Under the pieces are notes generated by a model, which saw only the letters and a list, made by a program, of their open reading frames with translations, ran no database searches and had not been told where the DNA came from. This document shows, one piece after another, positions 47,624 through 55,515 of a stretch of 64,000 nucleotides of DNA; within the stretch, counting starts at the first letter, position 1, and each line of letters begins with the position of its first letter. A program made the position numbers and the translations under genes. The stretch comes from Cryptosporangium minutisporangium (GTDB taxonomy: Bacteria; Actinomycetota; Actinomycetes; Mycobacteriales; Cryptosporangiaceae): positions 93,008-157,007 of the forward strand of contig NZ_BAAAYN010000001.1 in NCBI RefSeq assembly GCF_039536245.1. The letters run 5' to 3'.

Positions 47624-48402
47624 CCGATCGGCTCTCCGTGCACGTAGCGGGTCAGCAGCGTGCCGCCGGCGACCGCCGCCGGGATGACCAGGATGTTGGC
47701 GAACGGGATCAACGCCATCGCCGCGATCGGAAGGCCGAAGCCCAGCGCCAGCGCGCGGTGCTGCCGCAGCACCCGGCGGCGTTCCCGCAGGAAGATGCCG
47801 CGCCGGTTGAACGGGATGCCGGTCAGGTCGACGCTCAGCAGCCAGCCGCCGATCAGGAGGCCCAGTAGCGGCGCCAGCACCTGGCCGACGAACGGCACCA
47901 GCCCGAGCAGCAGCACCGGGATCACCAGCACGAGCTGGGTGCCGATCACCCGGACCGAGTCGATCGCGTTCCGCGGGAGCGTGCGGTACCAGGGCAGGTC
48001 CGGGTAGTCGCCGGCGCCGAGCCGGCGCTCGATCTTCTCCGAGATCTTCTCGTAGAACGGGTCGCCGATGATCAGCGTCACCCCGGTGTAGGTGACGACG
48101 CTGAGCCAGAGCGACCCGACCACGATCGCGGCCTGGACGACGATGCGTGCCGCGTTCCGCCCGTCGGTCGACCAGCCGTCGGCGAACCAGCCGCTGATCC
48201 AGTCGCCGAGGTCGCCGAGGAACACCAGCAACACGACGAACACGGCCAGCAGGAGCAGGAACGCCAGGACGGCCGGGATCAGGCCGAGCAGCAGCAGCCC
48301 GGGGTACTTCCCGTACATCCCGAATCCACGCCCGAGCAGACGCAGCCCGAGGAAGAACTGGGATCCGGTGGACGGACGGACCGGCGGTGCTTCGGCGCTC
48401 AC
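47620..48402 (-). CDS. EI24/CysZ-like membrane protein
   Basis: A 260-residue membrane protein of the EI24 domain family. It begins FFLGLRLLGRGFGMYGKYPGLLLLGLIP, followed by paired long helices, the motif TLIIGDPFYEKISEKIERRLG (typical of EI24/CysZ: D-P-F-x-D/E-x-I-x-E) and a final helical hairpin. CysZ relatives carry sulfate; actinobacterial members are largely uncharacterised. GTG at 48402 lies 6 nt after TAAGCT, a leaderless arrangement. Confidence 0.85.
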   Translation of the reverse strand: MSAEAPPVRPSTGSQFFLGLRLLGRGFGMYGKYPGLLLLGLIPAVLAFLLLLAVFVVLLVFLGDLGDWISGWFADGWSTDGRNAARIVVQAAIVVGSLWLSVVTYTGVTLIIGDPFYEKISEKIERRLGAGDYPDLPWYRTLPRNAIDSVRVIGTQLVLVIPVLLLGLVPFVGQVLAPLLGLLIGGWLLSVDLTGIPFNRRGIFLRERRRVLRQHRALALGFGLPIAAMALIPFANILVIPAAVAGGTLLTRYVHGEPIG

Positions 48403-48482
48403 GCGCGCAGCTTAGGCCGTGTCCTGCGGATCTCGCTCGCAGCGAGGCCCCACCCAGGTGTCGGCCGGCAAGGCGGAGGGGT

Positions 48483-48509
48483 CCGCGGATACCGTTTTTG
48501 TATCCGTGG
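48483..48509. terminator. Stem-loop downstream of sigJ
   Basis: A 10-bp stem (CCGCGGATAC at 48483-48492 with GTATCCGTGG at 48500-48509, one G-U pair) with a CGTTTTT loop. It lies 75 nt after the sigJ stop and upstream of the EI24 gene's promoter, so it probably terminates sigJ. Confidence 0.5.
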
Positions 48510-48583
48510 ATCCCGACAACGCGGCCGGTCGGCGCCTGGGCGGGCCGCAGCCGAGCATGGATCCGCAGTGCACGGCCAGAACC

Positions 48584-49510
48584 TCATCGCAGGGTGAGCG
48601 GCGTCGCGGAGTCGACGCGGGTCAGTTTCTCCGGATTGCGGACGTAGTAGAGGCCGGCGATGCGGGCGTTCTCGACCCGAATCGCGATGACGCCGTCGAA
48701 CTCCCCGTCCAGCTGGACGGCGAGCGCCGGACCGCCGTTGACCACGGTGGGCCGGACGGCGACCCTGGCTCCCACCTTGCCGGCCCTGCCGACGATGAAG
48801 CGCGCCACCTTGTCGGCGCCGGCGATCGGCCGCAGCGCCGCCCGCTTGACGCCGCCGCCGTCGGCCATCAAGACGACGTGCGGCGCGAGTACGTCGAGGA
48901 GGCCTTGCACGTCCCCGGTCTCGTACGCGCGCCGGAACGACTCCAGCGCCGCCCGGGTCTCGCTCGCGGAGACGACCTCGCGCGGGCGGCGGGCGTCGAC
49001 GTGCTGACGGGCGCGGTGCGCGATCTGGCGGACCGCCGCCGGGCTTTTGTCGACGGCGGCCGCGATCTCGTCGTAGCTGACGTCGAAGACCTCACGCAGC
49101 ACGAAGACGACCCGCTCGGTCGGCGACAACGTCTCCAGGACGAGCATGAGCGCCATCGACACGCTCTCCGCGAGCTCGACGTTCTCGGCCACGTCCGGAG
49201 TCGTCAGCAGCGGCTCCGGGAGCCAGGAACCGACGTATGCCTCGCGGCGGCGTTTCACCGTGCGCAGCCGGTTGAGCGCCTGGCGGGTCGTGATCCGGAC
49301 CAGGTAAGCGCGCTCGTCGCGGACCTGCTCGACGTCGACCTCGGACCACCGCAGCCAGGTCTCCTGCAGGACGTCCTCCGCGTCGGCCGCCGAGCCCAGC
49401 ATCTCGTAGGCGACGGTGAAGAGCAGGTTCCGGTGGGCGACGAAGGTCTCGGTGGCCGGGTCGGTGCGGTGTTCGCTCAACGCTCGATCCGTTCGGGGTA
49501 GTTCTGACAT
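48584..49510 (-). CDS. sigJ: ECF41-family sigma factor SigJ
   Basis: A 308-residue ECF41 factor. Region 2 is VAYEMLGSAADAEDVLQETW (residues ~33-52), region 4 the helix-turn-helix IAAAVDKSPAAVRQIAHRAR. The NTF2-like C-terminus keeps all three family marks: ADGGGVKRAA, VNGGPALAV and YYVRNPEKL. It is therefore the standard type, in contrast to the divergent ECF41 at 18527. ATG at 49510 is preceded by GGAGCACC. A TGTCACA-16-TGTC promoter upstream suggests autoregulation. No CMD-type partner gene is adjacent. Confidence 0.93.
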   Translation of the reverse strand: MSELPRTDRALSEHRTDPATETFVAHRNLLFTVAYEMLGSAADAEDVLQETWLRWSEVDVEQVRDERAYLVRITTRQALNRLRTVKRRREAYVGSWLPEPLLTTPDVAENVELAESVSMALMLVLETLSPTERVVFVLREVFDVSYDEIAAAVDKSPAAVRQIAHRARQHVDARRPREVVSASETRAALESFRRAYETGDVQGLLDVLAPHVVLMADGGGVKRAALRPIAGADKVARFIVGRAGKVGARVAVRPTVVNGGPALAVQLDGEFDGVIAIRVENARIAGLYYVRNPEKLTRVDSATPLTLR

Positions 49511-49543
49511 GGTGCTCCCTCGCGCGCAGGAGTTCAGCCACCA

Positions 49544-49570
49544 GACACCGCGCGGTCGGTTGTTGTGACA
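49544..49570 (-). promoter_or_regulatory. ECF41-type promoter of sigJ
   Basis: On the minus strand an exact TGTCACA (49570-49564), a 16-nt spacer and TGTC (49547-49544; consensus CGTC) lie 34 nt before the sigJ ATG, the same distance as in the ECF41 gene at 18527. Confidence 0.65.
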
Positions 49571-49605
49571 CGATCGTCCGCCCCTGTCACGAACGACCCT
49601 CTACA

Positions 49606-49634
49606 TTGCCACAGGGTATCGACAGCGTTACATT
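49606..49634 (+). promoter_or_regulatory. Sigma-70-type promoter of the PucR gene
   Basis: TTGCCA (49606-49611), 17 nt, TACATT (49629-49634) is the best housekeeping promoter match in the window. It lies ~70 nt upstream of the PucR start, back to back with the sigJ promoter. Confidence 0.55.
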
Positions 49635-49701
49635 TGGTAGCCCGCCTTCCGATTCGCGCATGTCGTGTCGGTTGGTTCGCGGTCGGTAGGAGGTGATCGG
49701 A

Positions 49702-50907
49702 GTGGTCGCCGCCGAAGCCCTCGATCGGACGGTCGTCACCGTCGCAGCGCGGTCGCTCCGCGCCCGCCTGCCCGAGCTCACCGACCACCTGGTGGGAGAA
49801 TTCGCCGTCCGCGAGGAGCTGGTCCTCGCCGACGAGGTCCGCACCTCCCTCGCCCAGCTCTGCGCGGAGGGTCTGCGGGCTGCGATCACCACCCTGGAAC
49901 AGCCCGACGGCGACCGCGCCGACCTGCGACTGGCCGCCGAAACCGGAACGCTCTGGGCCACCCGGGGTCTGCCACTGGACTCGCTGCTCCGGCTCTACCG
50001 GCTGGCTGGACGGCTGCTCTGGGAGAACCTGCTCCAGGCGGCCGGGCCAGCCGGCGCCAGCACGCTGGCCTACCAGGCCGGAGCCGTCCTGCGCGGCATC
50101 GACCAGGAGTCGACGGCGGCGGCCGCGGCCTACCGACAGGCCGAGCGGCGCCTGCTCCCCCGTGGGCTCCTCCGTGTGGCGGCGGCGATCGACGCGCTGC
50201 TCAGTGGCCGACCGCCCGACGCCACCGAGCTGGAGTCCGCCGCGGACCTGCTCGAACTTCCGCTGACCGGGCCGTACGTCGTGGCCGTGCAACGACCGGG
50301 GGCGCAGCGCTCGCTGGTCGCCGCGCACGGCCGCACCTCCCACCGGGGCATGCGGTTCTGCTGGCGCCGCGGCCGGGACGCCGACCGGGTCCTGGTACTG
50401 CTCGGCAGCGCCGGCCCGGACGACGTCGAAGCGGTGCTGCGCCCGCTCACGCTGCACCACGTCGGCATCGGCCTGCCGGTCGCCGGCTTGGCGGAGGTGG
50501 CGAAGAGCCACCGCTACGCGGAGCTCGCGGTGCGCAGTTGCCGGGCCGACGGGCCGGAGATCGCCCGGTTCGACCGTCGGCTTCCACAGGGCCTCCTCCT
50601 GGCCCAGCCGGAGCTCGCCGACGACCTGGTCCGCGAGGTGCTCGGCGCGGTGCTCGTCCTGCCCGCGCGCTACCGGGAGGCGCTGCTGGACACGCTGGAG
50701 GCGTGGCTGTGCTGCGACGGCTCGGCGGTGGCGACGGCCCGCGCGCTCTACTGCCACCGCAACACCGTCCTCTACCGACTACGCCGGCTGCAGGAGCTGA
50801 CCACCAGGTCGCTGGGCAAGCCCTGCGACCTGGTGGACCTCACGCTCGCGCTCTACGCGTTCCGCGCGTCCCCGACGCCGAGCACCGCTCGGGCCAGCGG
50901 CGCGTAG
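49702..50907 (+). CDS. PucR/CdaR-type transcriptional regulator
   Basis: A 401-residue regulator. The N-terminal ~170 residues are helical (RsbR/sensor-like, LRARLPELTDHLVGEF ... LDSLLRLYRLAGRLLWENLL). A degenerate GGDEF-like CdaR region follows, and the C-terminal PucR helix-turn-helix is GSAVATARALYCHRNTVLYRLRRLQELT. GTG at 49702 is chosen because the perfect AGGAGGTGAT Shine-Dalgarno (49688-49697) precedes it; an upstream GTG at 49693 lies inside that site. The gene's 3' end resembles a fragment at 60922-61005. Target genes unknown. Confidence 0.88.
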   Translation: MVAAEALDRTVVTVAARSLRARLPELTDHLVGEFAVREELVLADEVRTSLAQLCAEGLRAAITTLEQPDGDRADLRLAAETGTLWATRGLPLDSLLRLYRLAGRLLWENLLQAAGPAGASTLAYQAGAVLRGIDQESTAAAAAYRQAERRLLPRGLLRVAAAIDALLSGRPPDATELESAADLLELPLTGPYVVAVQRPGAQRSLVAAHGRTSHRGMRFCWRRGRDADRVLVLLGSAGPDDVEAVLRPLTLHHVGIGLPVAGLAEVAKSHRYAELAVRSCRADGPEIARFDRRLPQGLLLAQPELADDLVREVLGAVLVLPARYREALLDTLEAWLCCDGSAVATARALYCHRNTVLYRLRRLQELTTRSLGKPCDLVDLTLALYAFRASPTPSTARASGA

Positions 50908-50992
50908 CCGCCCTCTACCGGGCCCATGACCCAACGGCCGGCCCGAACCGCGTCGACCGCTGACATGTCCATGCCGGAGCGCGCGACATGCG

Positions 50993-51841
50993 TCACGAGT
51001 TGATGAGCTCGTACACGTCGTCGGTGGTCGGGGCGGTCTCGGCGGCGGTGGGCGGCACGACCGGGGGTATCTTGCCGTAGTGGCGGTAGGCGATCCGCTG
51101 CGTGATCGGCTTGCTCTTCGCGGAGGCCGGCACCTTCAGCACGACGTCCAGGATCCGCCCCTCGGAATCGAGCAGGGCGCGGAACGGGATGGCCTTCGCC
51201 TTCGGGCCGAGCGCCGTCACGATCTCCCCGTCGACCGCCTCGGCGAGCTTGGCTTTCGTCAGGTCGATCGTGCCCTCGAACACACTCGGGCCGGTCTCGC
51301 GGACCTCGACGATCGCGCGGAACAGGAGACCGACGCGAGCGGGATCCTTGCTCAACAAATCCCAGGCGAGCGAGAGCCCACTGTCCTTGACCAGCTCCTG
51401 ATCGATGAGCCCCCACTTCCGCGGGTACTCCGGGAACCCTTCCAGGTTCTGCGGGTTGTCCAGGAGGATCCGCAGCCAGGTCTGTGGGTGGACGACGCGA
51501 AGGTGCCAATTCGTGGCGACTCCGGTCTCGACGTCGCGGACGACGTTCACGAGCTGGTACGTCTTGGCGGGCGGGTTCACCACGCCCTCACTCTCCGTCC
51601 ACCCGTCCCGTAATCCCTCGTTGACCACTGACCACGAGTACGACGGGGTTCGGTAGGTCGGCACCGACGCGGTCAGTTTTTCGTGAGCCGTTATCGGTGC
51701 TGCGCTCGGGGACGGGCTGACCGACGGGCTCGTCCAAGCGCCGCTCGGGCCTTCCTCGACGATCGAGCAGCCAGAGAGCAGGAGGGCGAGCACGGCGACG
51801 GCACCCAGCGCACGCACGCGGGGGTTGAACTGTGTGAGCAT
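50993..51841 (-). CDS. Lipoprotein of unknown function (LppX/LprAFG-like size and pattern)
   Basis: A 282-residue exported lipoprotein. The signal peptide is residues 1-25 with lipobox LLLSGC, followed by a Ser/Pro linker and a domain with EKLTASVPTY, VEVRETGPSVFEGTIDLTKAKLAE, VTALGPKAKAIPFRALLDSEGRILDVVLKVP. The motif FEGTIDLTKA...IPFRALLDSEGRI resembles the LppX_LprAFG family that binds triacylglycerol-type lipids; this is a tentative match. ATG at 51841 is chosen for the signal peptide; the frame is open to 51865. Confidence 0.75.
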   Translation of the reverse strand: MLTQFNPRVRALGAVAVLALLLSGCSIVEEGPSGAWTSPSVSPSPSAAPITAHEKLTASVPTYRTPSYSWSVVNEGLRDGWTESEGVVNPPAKTYQLVNVVRDVETGVATNWHLRVVHPQTWLRILLDNPQNLEGFPEYPRKWGLIDQELVKDSGLSLAWDLLSKDPARVGLLFRAIVEVRETGPSVFEGTIDLTKAKLAEAVDGEIVTALGPKAKAIPFRALLDSEGRILDVVLKVPASAKSKPITQRIAYRHYGKIPPVVPPTAAETAPTTDDVYELINS

Positions 51842-51997
51842 GCGGCACATCATCCGGGGCCGCACTGCCGTTCCACTGCGGAGGGACGGCGGTCGCGCCG
51901 TGGACGCCCGGCGTCGGCCGATTTTGTCGGTGCTTTCTGAGATGGTGCCATCCGAGGACGGTCAGGTGGTGTCGACGACAGCGAGAGGCAGCCGGCG

Positions 51998-53239
51998 ATG
52001 ATCGAGGTGCAGTTACACACTCCGGACGACTGGCGGCAGTTCCTGCGCGACTGGAGTGCCGAGTGGATCAGCGCGGCAGCCGAGGAGCCAGACCGTCAAC
52101 GCATTCCGGCCGAAGTGGTGGAAAGCGGCTGGCTCGGGTACGACCCAGCGACCGAGGAGGTGATCGGCGCCGCCGAACAGCGCCTCGGCACCCGGCTGCC
52201 GCCGTCGTATCGCCAATTCCTCGCGATCAGCGACGGATGGCGCAACACCAGCCCGTTCATCGACGACCTTCTCCCGGTTGGTGAAGTCGGATGGTTCCGG
52301 GACTTGAACACCGACTGGCTGAGGGCCTGGGCCGAGGGCGCCGGTACCGACCAGGAGGACCTCGCCGTCCTGCTGGGCGATCTTCCGGCCGACGAGGACG
52401 AAGGCGAACCCGACGTGATGTTCGAGGTCGTATTGATGGCGCGCGCACTGCAGATCTCCGGCCGCGGGGACAGCGCGGTCCTGCTGCTCGATCCGGACGG
52501 GGCCGGCCCGGACGGCGAGTGGCGCGGCTACTTCTTCGCGAACTGGCAGGGCGCGTTGGGAGGCGGCTCGCCTTCGTTCGCGGCGCTGATGCGATCCGAG
52601 CACCAGACCTTCGTCCGGCTCAACCAGCCCGCCGGCCCGACACTCCAGGCCGTCGTCGAGCAGACGGGCCGGGCCCGGCGGCTGCTGCTGGACGGCCGGC
52701 TCGACGAAGGGCTGCCGCTGCTCGTCCAAGCCCGCGAGTACGGCCTTCCGCTCGCCGAACTCCTCGACGCCCAAGCGCAGTTCCTGCTCGGCGACTCCTC
52801 TCAGGCCCAGTCCAATCTGCGCATGGTGTTCCCCCACCATCACCCCGAACTGGCGACCGACCGGTTCATCGCGAGCGAGATCGTGCCGCTGCTGCTCGGG
52901 GGCCACAACGAGTACCACGTCACCAACTACCGGACGCAGCGAACCGATGCCCTGGCCACCCTGCTCAACGACCGGGTAGCCGACCCCGATGCACCGATCA
53001 CCTTCGCCGATCCCCAGTTCGACGCGGCGGCCCGGCACGCGCGCGAGCTCGTCGCGGCCGGTCGGCTCGACGACGCCTGGAACGCGATTGTCGCCGCGCT
53101 GCCCGCGTGGCGGGCCACCAGCCAGTACGCACTGTTGCCGGCCGGACTGATCGCCGACCCGATTCTCGGAGCACTACTCGACGGGCCCGACCGCAAGGAG
53201 CGAGGTGAGGCGCTCCTGCGCACACCGCGCGATCGGTGA
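51998..53239 (+). CDS. SMI1/KNR4-family protein
   Basis: A 413-residue protein. The first ~200 residues form a SMI1/KNR4 (SUKH) domain: IGAAEQRLGTRLPPSYRQFLAISDGWR (residues ~56-82) is the family hallmark, with SAVLLLDPDG and the terminal WRGYFFANWQGALGGGSPSFAALM. The remaining ~200 residues are helical, TPR-like, and unassigned. SUKH proteins are often immunity proteins against contact-dependent or secreted toxins; no toxin gene is visible nearby, so the role is open. ATG at 51998 after GAGAGGCAG. Confidence 0.85.
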   Translation: MIEVQLHTPDDWRQFLRDWSAEWISAAAEEPDRQRIPAEVVESGWLGYDPATEEVIGAAEQRLGTRLPPSYRQFLAISDGWRNTSPFIDDLLPVGEVGWFRDLNTDWLRAWAEGAGTDQEDLAVLLGDLPADEDEGEPDVMFEVVLMARALQISGRGDSAVLLLDPDGAGPDGEWRGYFFANWQGALGGGSPSFAALMRSEHQTFVRLNQPAGPTLQAVVEQTGRARRLLLDGRLDEGLPLLVQAREYGLPLAELLDAQAQFLLGDSSQAQSNLRMVFPHHHPELATDRFIASEIVPLLLGGHNEYHVTNYRTQRTDALATLLNDRVADPDAPITFADPQFDAAARHARELVAAGRLDDAWNAIVAALPAWRATSQYALLPAGLIADPILGALLDGPDRKERGEALLRTPRDR

Positions 53240-53286
53240 CCATGAGCGGATGCAGCTGTCTGCTGGGGCGGTGCCGCACCATCGTG

Positions 53287-53679
53287 CTACCGCGTCCTCG
53301 CGGCACTGTGACCGGCAAGCATTCCGAGGATCCCGGTGATCGCGGCGAATGCCAGTCCGAGCGTCATCACCGCCGTGCCAACGACGGTTCCCGCGTCCCC
53401 CGAGGTGAGGTTGGGAGTGAGTTGGTCGGCTGCCCAGCCACCAACAACGATCCACAATGAGATCAGCACCGCGAAGATCGGTGCCCACCAGCGGCCGGAT
53501 GCCAGCACTACCAGGGCAGCACAGACCACAAGAAAGACGATTCCCGGCGGAAACCCCGGGAATTTGGCTGGATCGGCGATCCATTGGACGATCAATCCCA
53601 GGACGCCGACCCCCAGCCCCGACAACGACAGCTTCGTGATCGTCGGCGTCCGTGAGAATCGTGCTGCGATCGACTTCAT
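53287..53679 (-). CDS. Four-helix membrane protein, last gene of the two-component membrane operon
   Basis: A 130-residue protein with four helices (residues ~16-33, 45-62, 65-85, 98-120). The segment GRWWAPIFAVLISLWIVVGGWA parallels VRWHFAPLLAVVMSALFLFGGLA in the next gene, so the two are paralogues of one small family. Function unknown. Forty bases separate it from the upstream gene, and all genes from 58392 down to here are on the same strand, so it is probably the promoter-distal end of one operon. Confidence 0.65.
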   Translation of the reverse strand: MKSIAARFSRTPTITKLSLSGLGVGVLGLIVQWIADPAKFPGFPPGIVFLVVCAALVVLASGRWWAPIFAVLISLWIVVGGWAADQLTPNLTSGDAGTVVGTAVMTLGLAFAAITGILGMLAGHSAARTR

Positions 53680-53718
53680 GGACTGGTCTCTCCTCGTTGC
53701 GGTGGCCTGCTGGTCCGG

Positions 53719-54123
53719 TTATCGCGTGCTGACAGCCGGTCTGGCGCGGCGCCGGCGCACAGCGGCTGTCCCGCAGATGACCGCTGCGGCGAAGCTGAGC
53801 ATCTGGAGCCATGCGGCGACGAACGCGAGATCTGTCGGGGCGGCGAGCCGCCTGGCGAAGTCGGCGTCCGCGAGTCCTCCGAAGAGGAAGAGGGCGGACA
53901 TCACCACGGCCAGCAGCGGCGCGAAATGCCACCGCACCGTCGCGAGGATGGCGGCGACGCCCAGGTAGATCAGGGGTCCTGGCCCGTCATAACCGGCCAC
54001 CAGGCTGCGCGACTCGATGATCTCCGGTCCGGCATCCCCAACCGCTGCCAGGACGAGGGCAACGCAGGTTGCGACGACCCACTTCCGGCGCGGATCCGTC
54101 TGGTTCATGCGCTCATTCGGCAT
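53719..54123 (-). CDS. Four-helix membrane protein (paralogue of the next gene)
   Basis: A 134-residue membrane protein with four helices (residues ~15-32, 45-62, 66-85, 98-120). The R-W-x-x-A-P-(L/I)-x-A-V motif in the centre is shared with the 53287 gene. It ends with a basic RRRRAR tail. ATG at 54123 overlaps the end of the truncated membrane gene upstream by 19 nt. Role unknown; membership of the two-component operon suggests an envelope function. Confidence 0.65.
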   Translation of the reverse strand: MPNERMNQTDPRRKWVVATCVALVLAAVGDAGPEIIESRSLVAGYDGPGPLIYLGVAAILATVRWHFAPLLAVVMSALFLFGGLADADFARRLAAPTDLAFVAAWLQMLSFAAAVICGTAAVRRRRARPAVSTR

Positions 54124-54443
54124 GGCTCGATCCTCGGGCGCGCATCCGCGATGGGCGTCAACTCACGGACGTATCGAAGGTACGTAAATCCGCGTAGCAC
54201 CCGGGTCATTCCGACGACGCCGAAGTAGGCGGTCAGGCTCCCTCCGACGAACAAGCCGGTGCCGAGCACCAGCCATCGCGGGACGGCACGGCCACGCAGT
54301 GGTAGGAACCAAGCGGGCCACAGTCGGCCCCAACGGTGCGCCAGAGCCAACGGCAACAAAGTTCCGGCCAGGCTCATCAGCACCATGAAACCGCCAGCGC
54401 GGTCGACGATGTGCCGTTGATCCGGGTGTCCGCGGACGGCCAT
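54105..54443 (-). pseudogene. Truncated membrane-protein paralogue with RWG...RGRAVPRWL motif
   Basis: The frame from 54443 encodes 112 residues. The part VLMSLAGTLLPLALAHRWGRLWPAWFLPLRGRAVPRWLVLG...GSLTAYFGVVGM aligns with the middle of the proteins at 16286, 54964 and 55512. The preceding helix and the last helix of those paralogues are missing, and the sequence before DRAGGF is not hydrophobic. It therefore looks like a 5'- and 3'-eroded copy, though a short functional protein cannot be excluded. The frame is open to 54590. Confidence 0.5.
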
Positions 54444-54505
54444 CCCCCGGCGACCGTATCGGCCAACCACACGCTCATCCGCGCCACGTGCCCGGCCACG
54501 GCAAG

Positions 54506-54950
54506 TTAAGCGCCGGCGAAGGCCCAGCCGAGGGCCTGGTCCAACCGGCTCTCCGGCGATCGGCCGTGGACGCGCCCGCAGAACTCGCACGGACGCGCGG
54601 CCAGTCGCCGTTCACCCGCGGCGATGATCAGGCAGAGCACTCCGCCACCGACGCCGAAGCCGGTGGCAAGCAGGCTGGTGACGATGCCTGCACCGACGCC
54701 CTCGAACAGCAGCGACACCAGGAGCACCGGGAACAAGAACGAATACACACACAGAGCGACGCCCGCGACCGCATCGAGCCCCGCGAGCGCGTAGCGGACA
54801 GCGTCGTTCACCTCGTGGCGGGCGCCGGCCGCAGCGGCGGCGCACCCGACAAGCGCCAAGACGCCGATAGCGACGGGAACCCATTCGCCCGGAAAACACG
54901 ACCAGCCGCGCTGGTCTGCTGGACCTGATCGCCTCGCGCAGCGGCGTCAT
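54506..54950 (-). pseudogene. Membrane protein gene with an apparent one-base insertion
   Basis: A plausible start ATG 54950 (TPLREAIRSSRPARLVVFSG) is in one frame. The body (VPVAIGVLALVGCAAAAAG ... LFEGVGAGIVTSLLATGFGVGGGVLC, three helices, then RPCEFCGRVHG) is in another, which has only a TTG start at 54859. Removing one G from the GGG run (plus-strand CCC at 54888-54890) fuses the two into a ~147-residue protein beginning 13 nt after the upstream stop, with AGGACGG as ribosome site. Genuine mutation or sequencing error. The C-terminal CxxC may bind metal. Confidence 0.5.
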
Positions 54951-54963
54951 CACGCTGCCCGTC

Positions 54964-55515
54964 CTATAGCGGGTCGCCGTCAGCCCGTCTCCGGGCCCAG
55001 TACGCCACGGTGACCGCACCGAGTAGCGGACCCCAGAGCACGAGCGGCGCGTAACACGCCGCGAAGAGGTAGGAATGCAGGTCGTCCGCTGCCCACGGGA
55101 CGGCCGACGGATCGGCGAGGGCGCCTCCGGTGATCGACCGGTTCCGCACGACCGCGACCGCCGCCGCGGTCCACAGGGCGGTCAGCGCGCTCGCCCCGGC
55201 GGCCGCGGCGAGCGTGGGTACCCACGGAGGGATCCGACGTCCACGCAGACCGGGAACCCATCCCGGGACGACCTCGCCCCACCGCGCGACCAAGCCGACC
55301 GCAGTGAACGCCACCAATTCGGAGACCACCGACAGGAAGGCCACGTAGATCGCCTCGCCAGGTCCAGCCGACTGGCGGAACGCGATCGCTCCGATGCGCC
55401 ACAGACCCGCCGGCAACACGCAGATCGGGATCGCGTAGGCGGCCAGTACGGCCCAGCCCGGGGCGTCGTGCACGGGCGTGTGGGCAGCCCTCCAGGCCGT
55501 GCGCAGCCGGCTCAT
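54964..55515 (-). CDS. Membrane protein with RWG...RGRRIP motif
   Basis: A 183-residue protein of about four or five helices. The central loop ARWGEVVPGWVPGLRGRRIPPW matches the paralogues at 16286, 54105 and 55512. ATG at 55515 overlaps the upstream stop (ATGA). It lies third after the two-component pair. Function unknown; the consistently charged R-G-R loop between helices two and three would sit in the cytoplasm or outside depending on topology, which I cannot fix. Confidence 0.7.
   Translation of the reverse strand: MSRLRTAWRAAHTPVHDAPGWAVLAAYAIPICVLPAGLWRIGAIAFRQSAGPGEAIYVAFLSVVSELVAFTAVGLVARWGEVVPGWVPGLRGRRIPPWVPTLAAAAGASALTALWTAAAVAVVRNRSITGGALADPSAVPWAADDLHSYLFAACYAPLVLWGPLLGAVTVAYWARRRADGDPL

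Noticed and set aside
49585-49611. Plus-strand TGTCACG before the PucR gene as a second, divergent sigJ promoter
   Set aside because: No CGTC at the correct distance; a sigma-70-type promoter lies just downstream instead.
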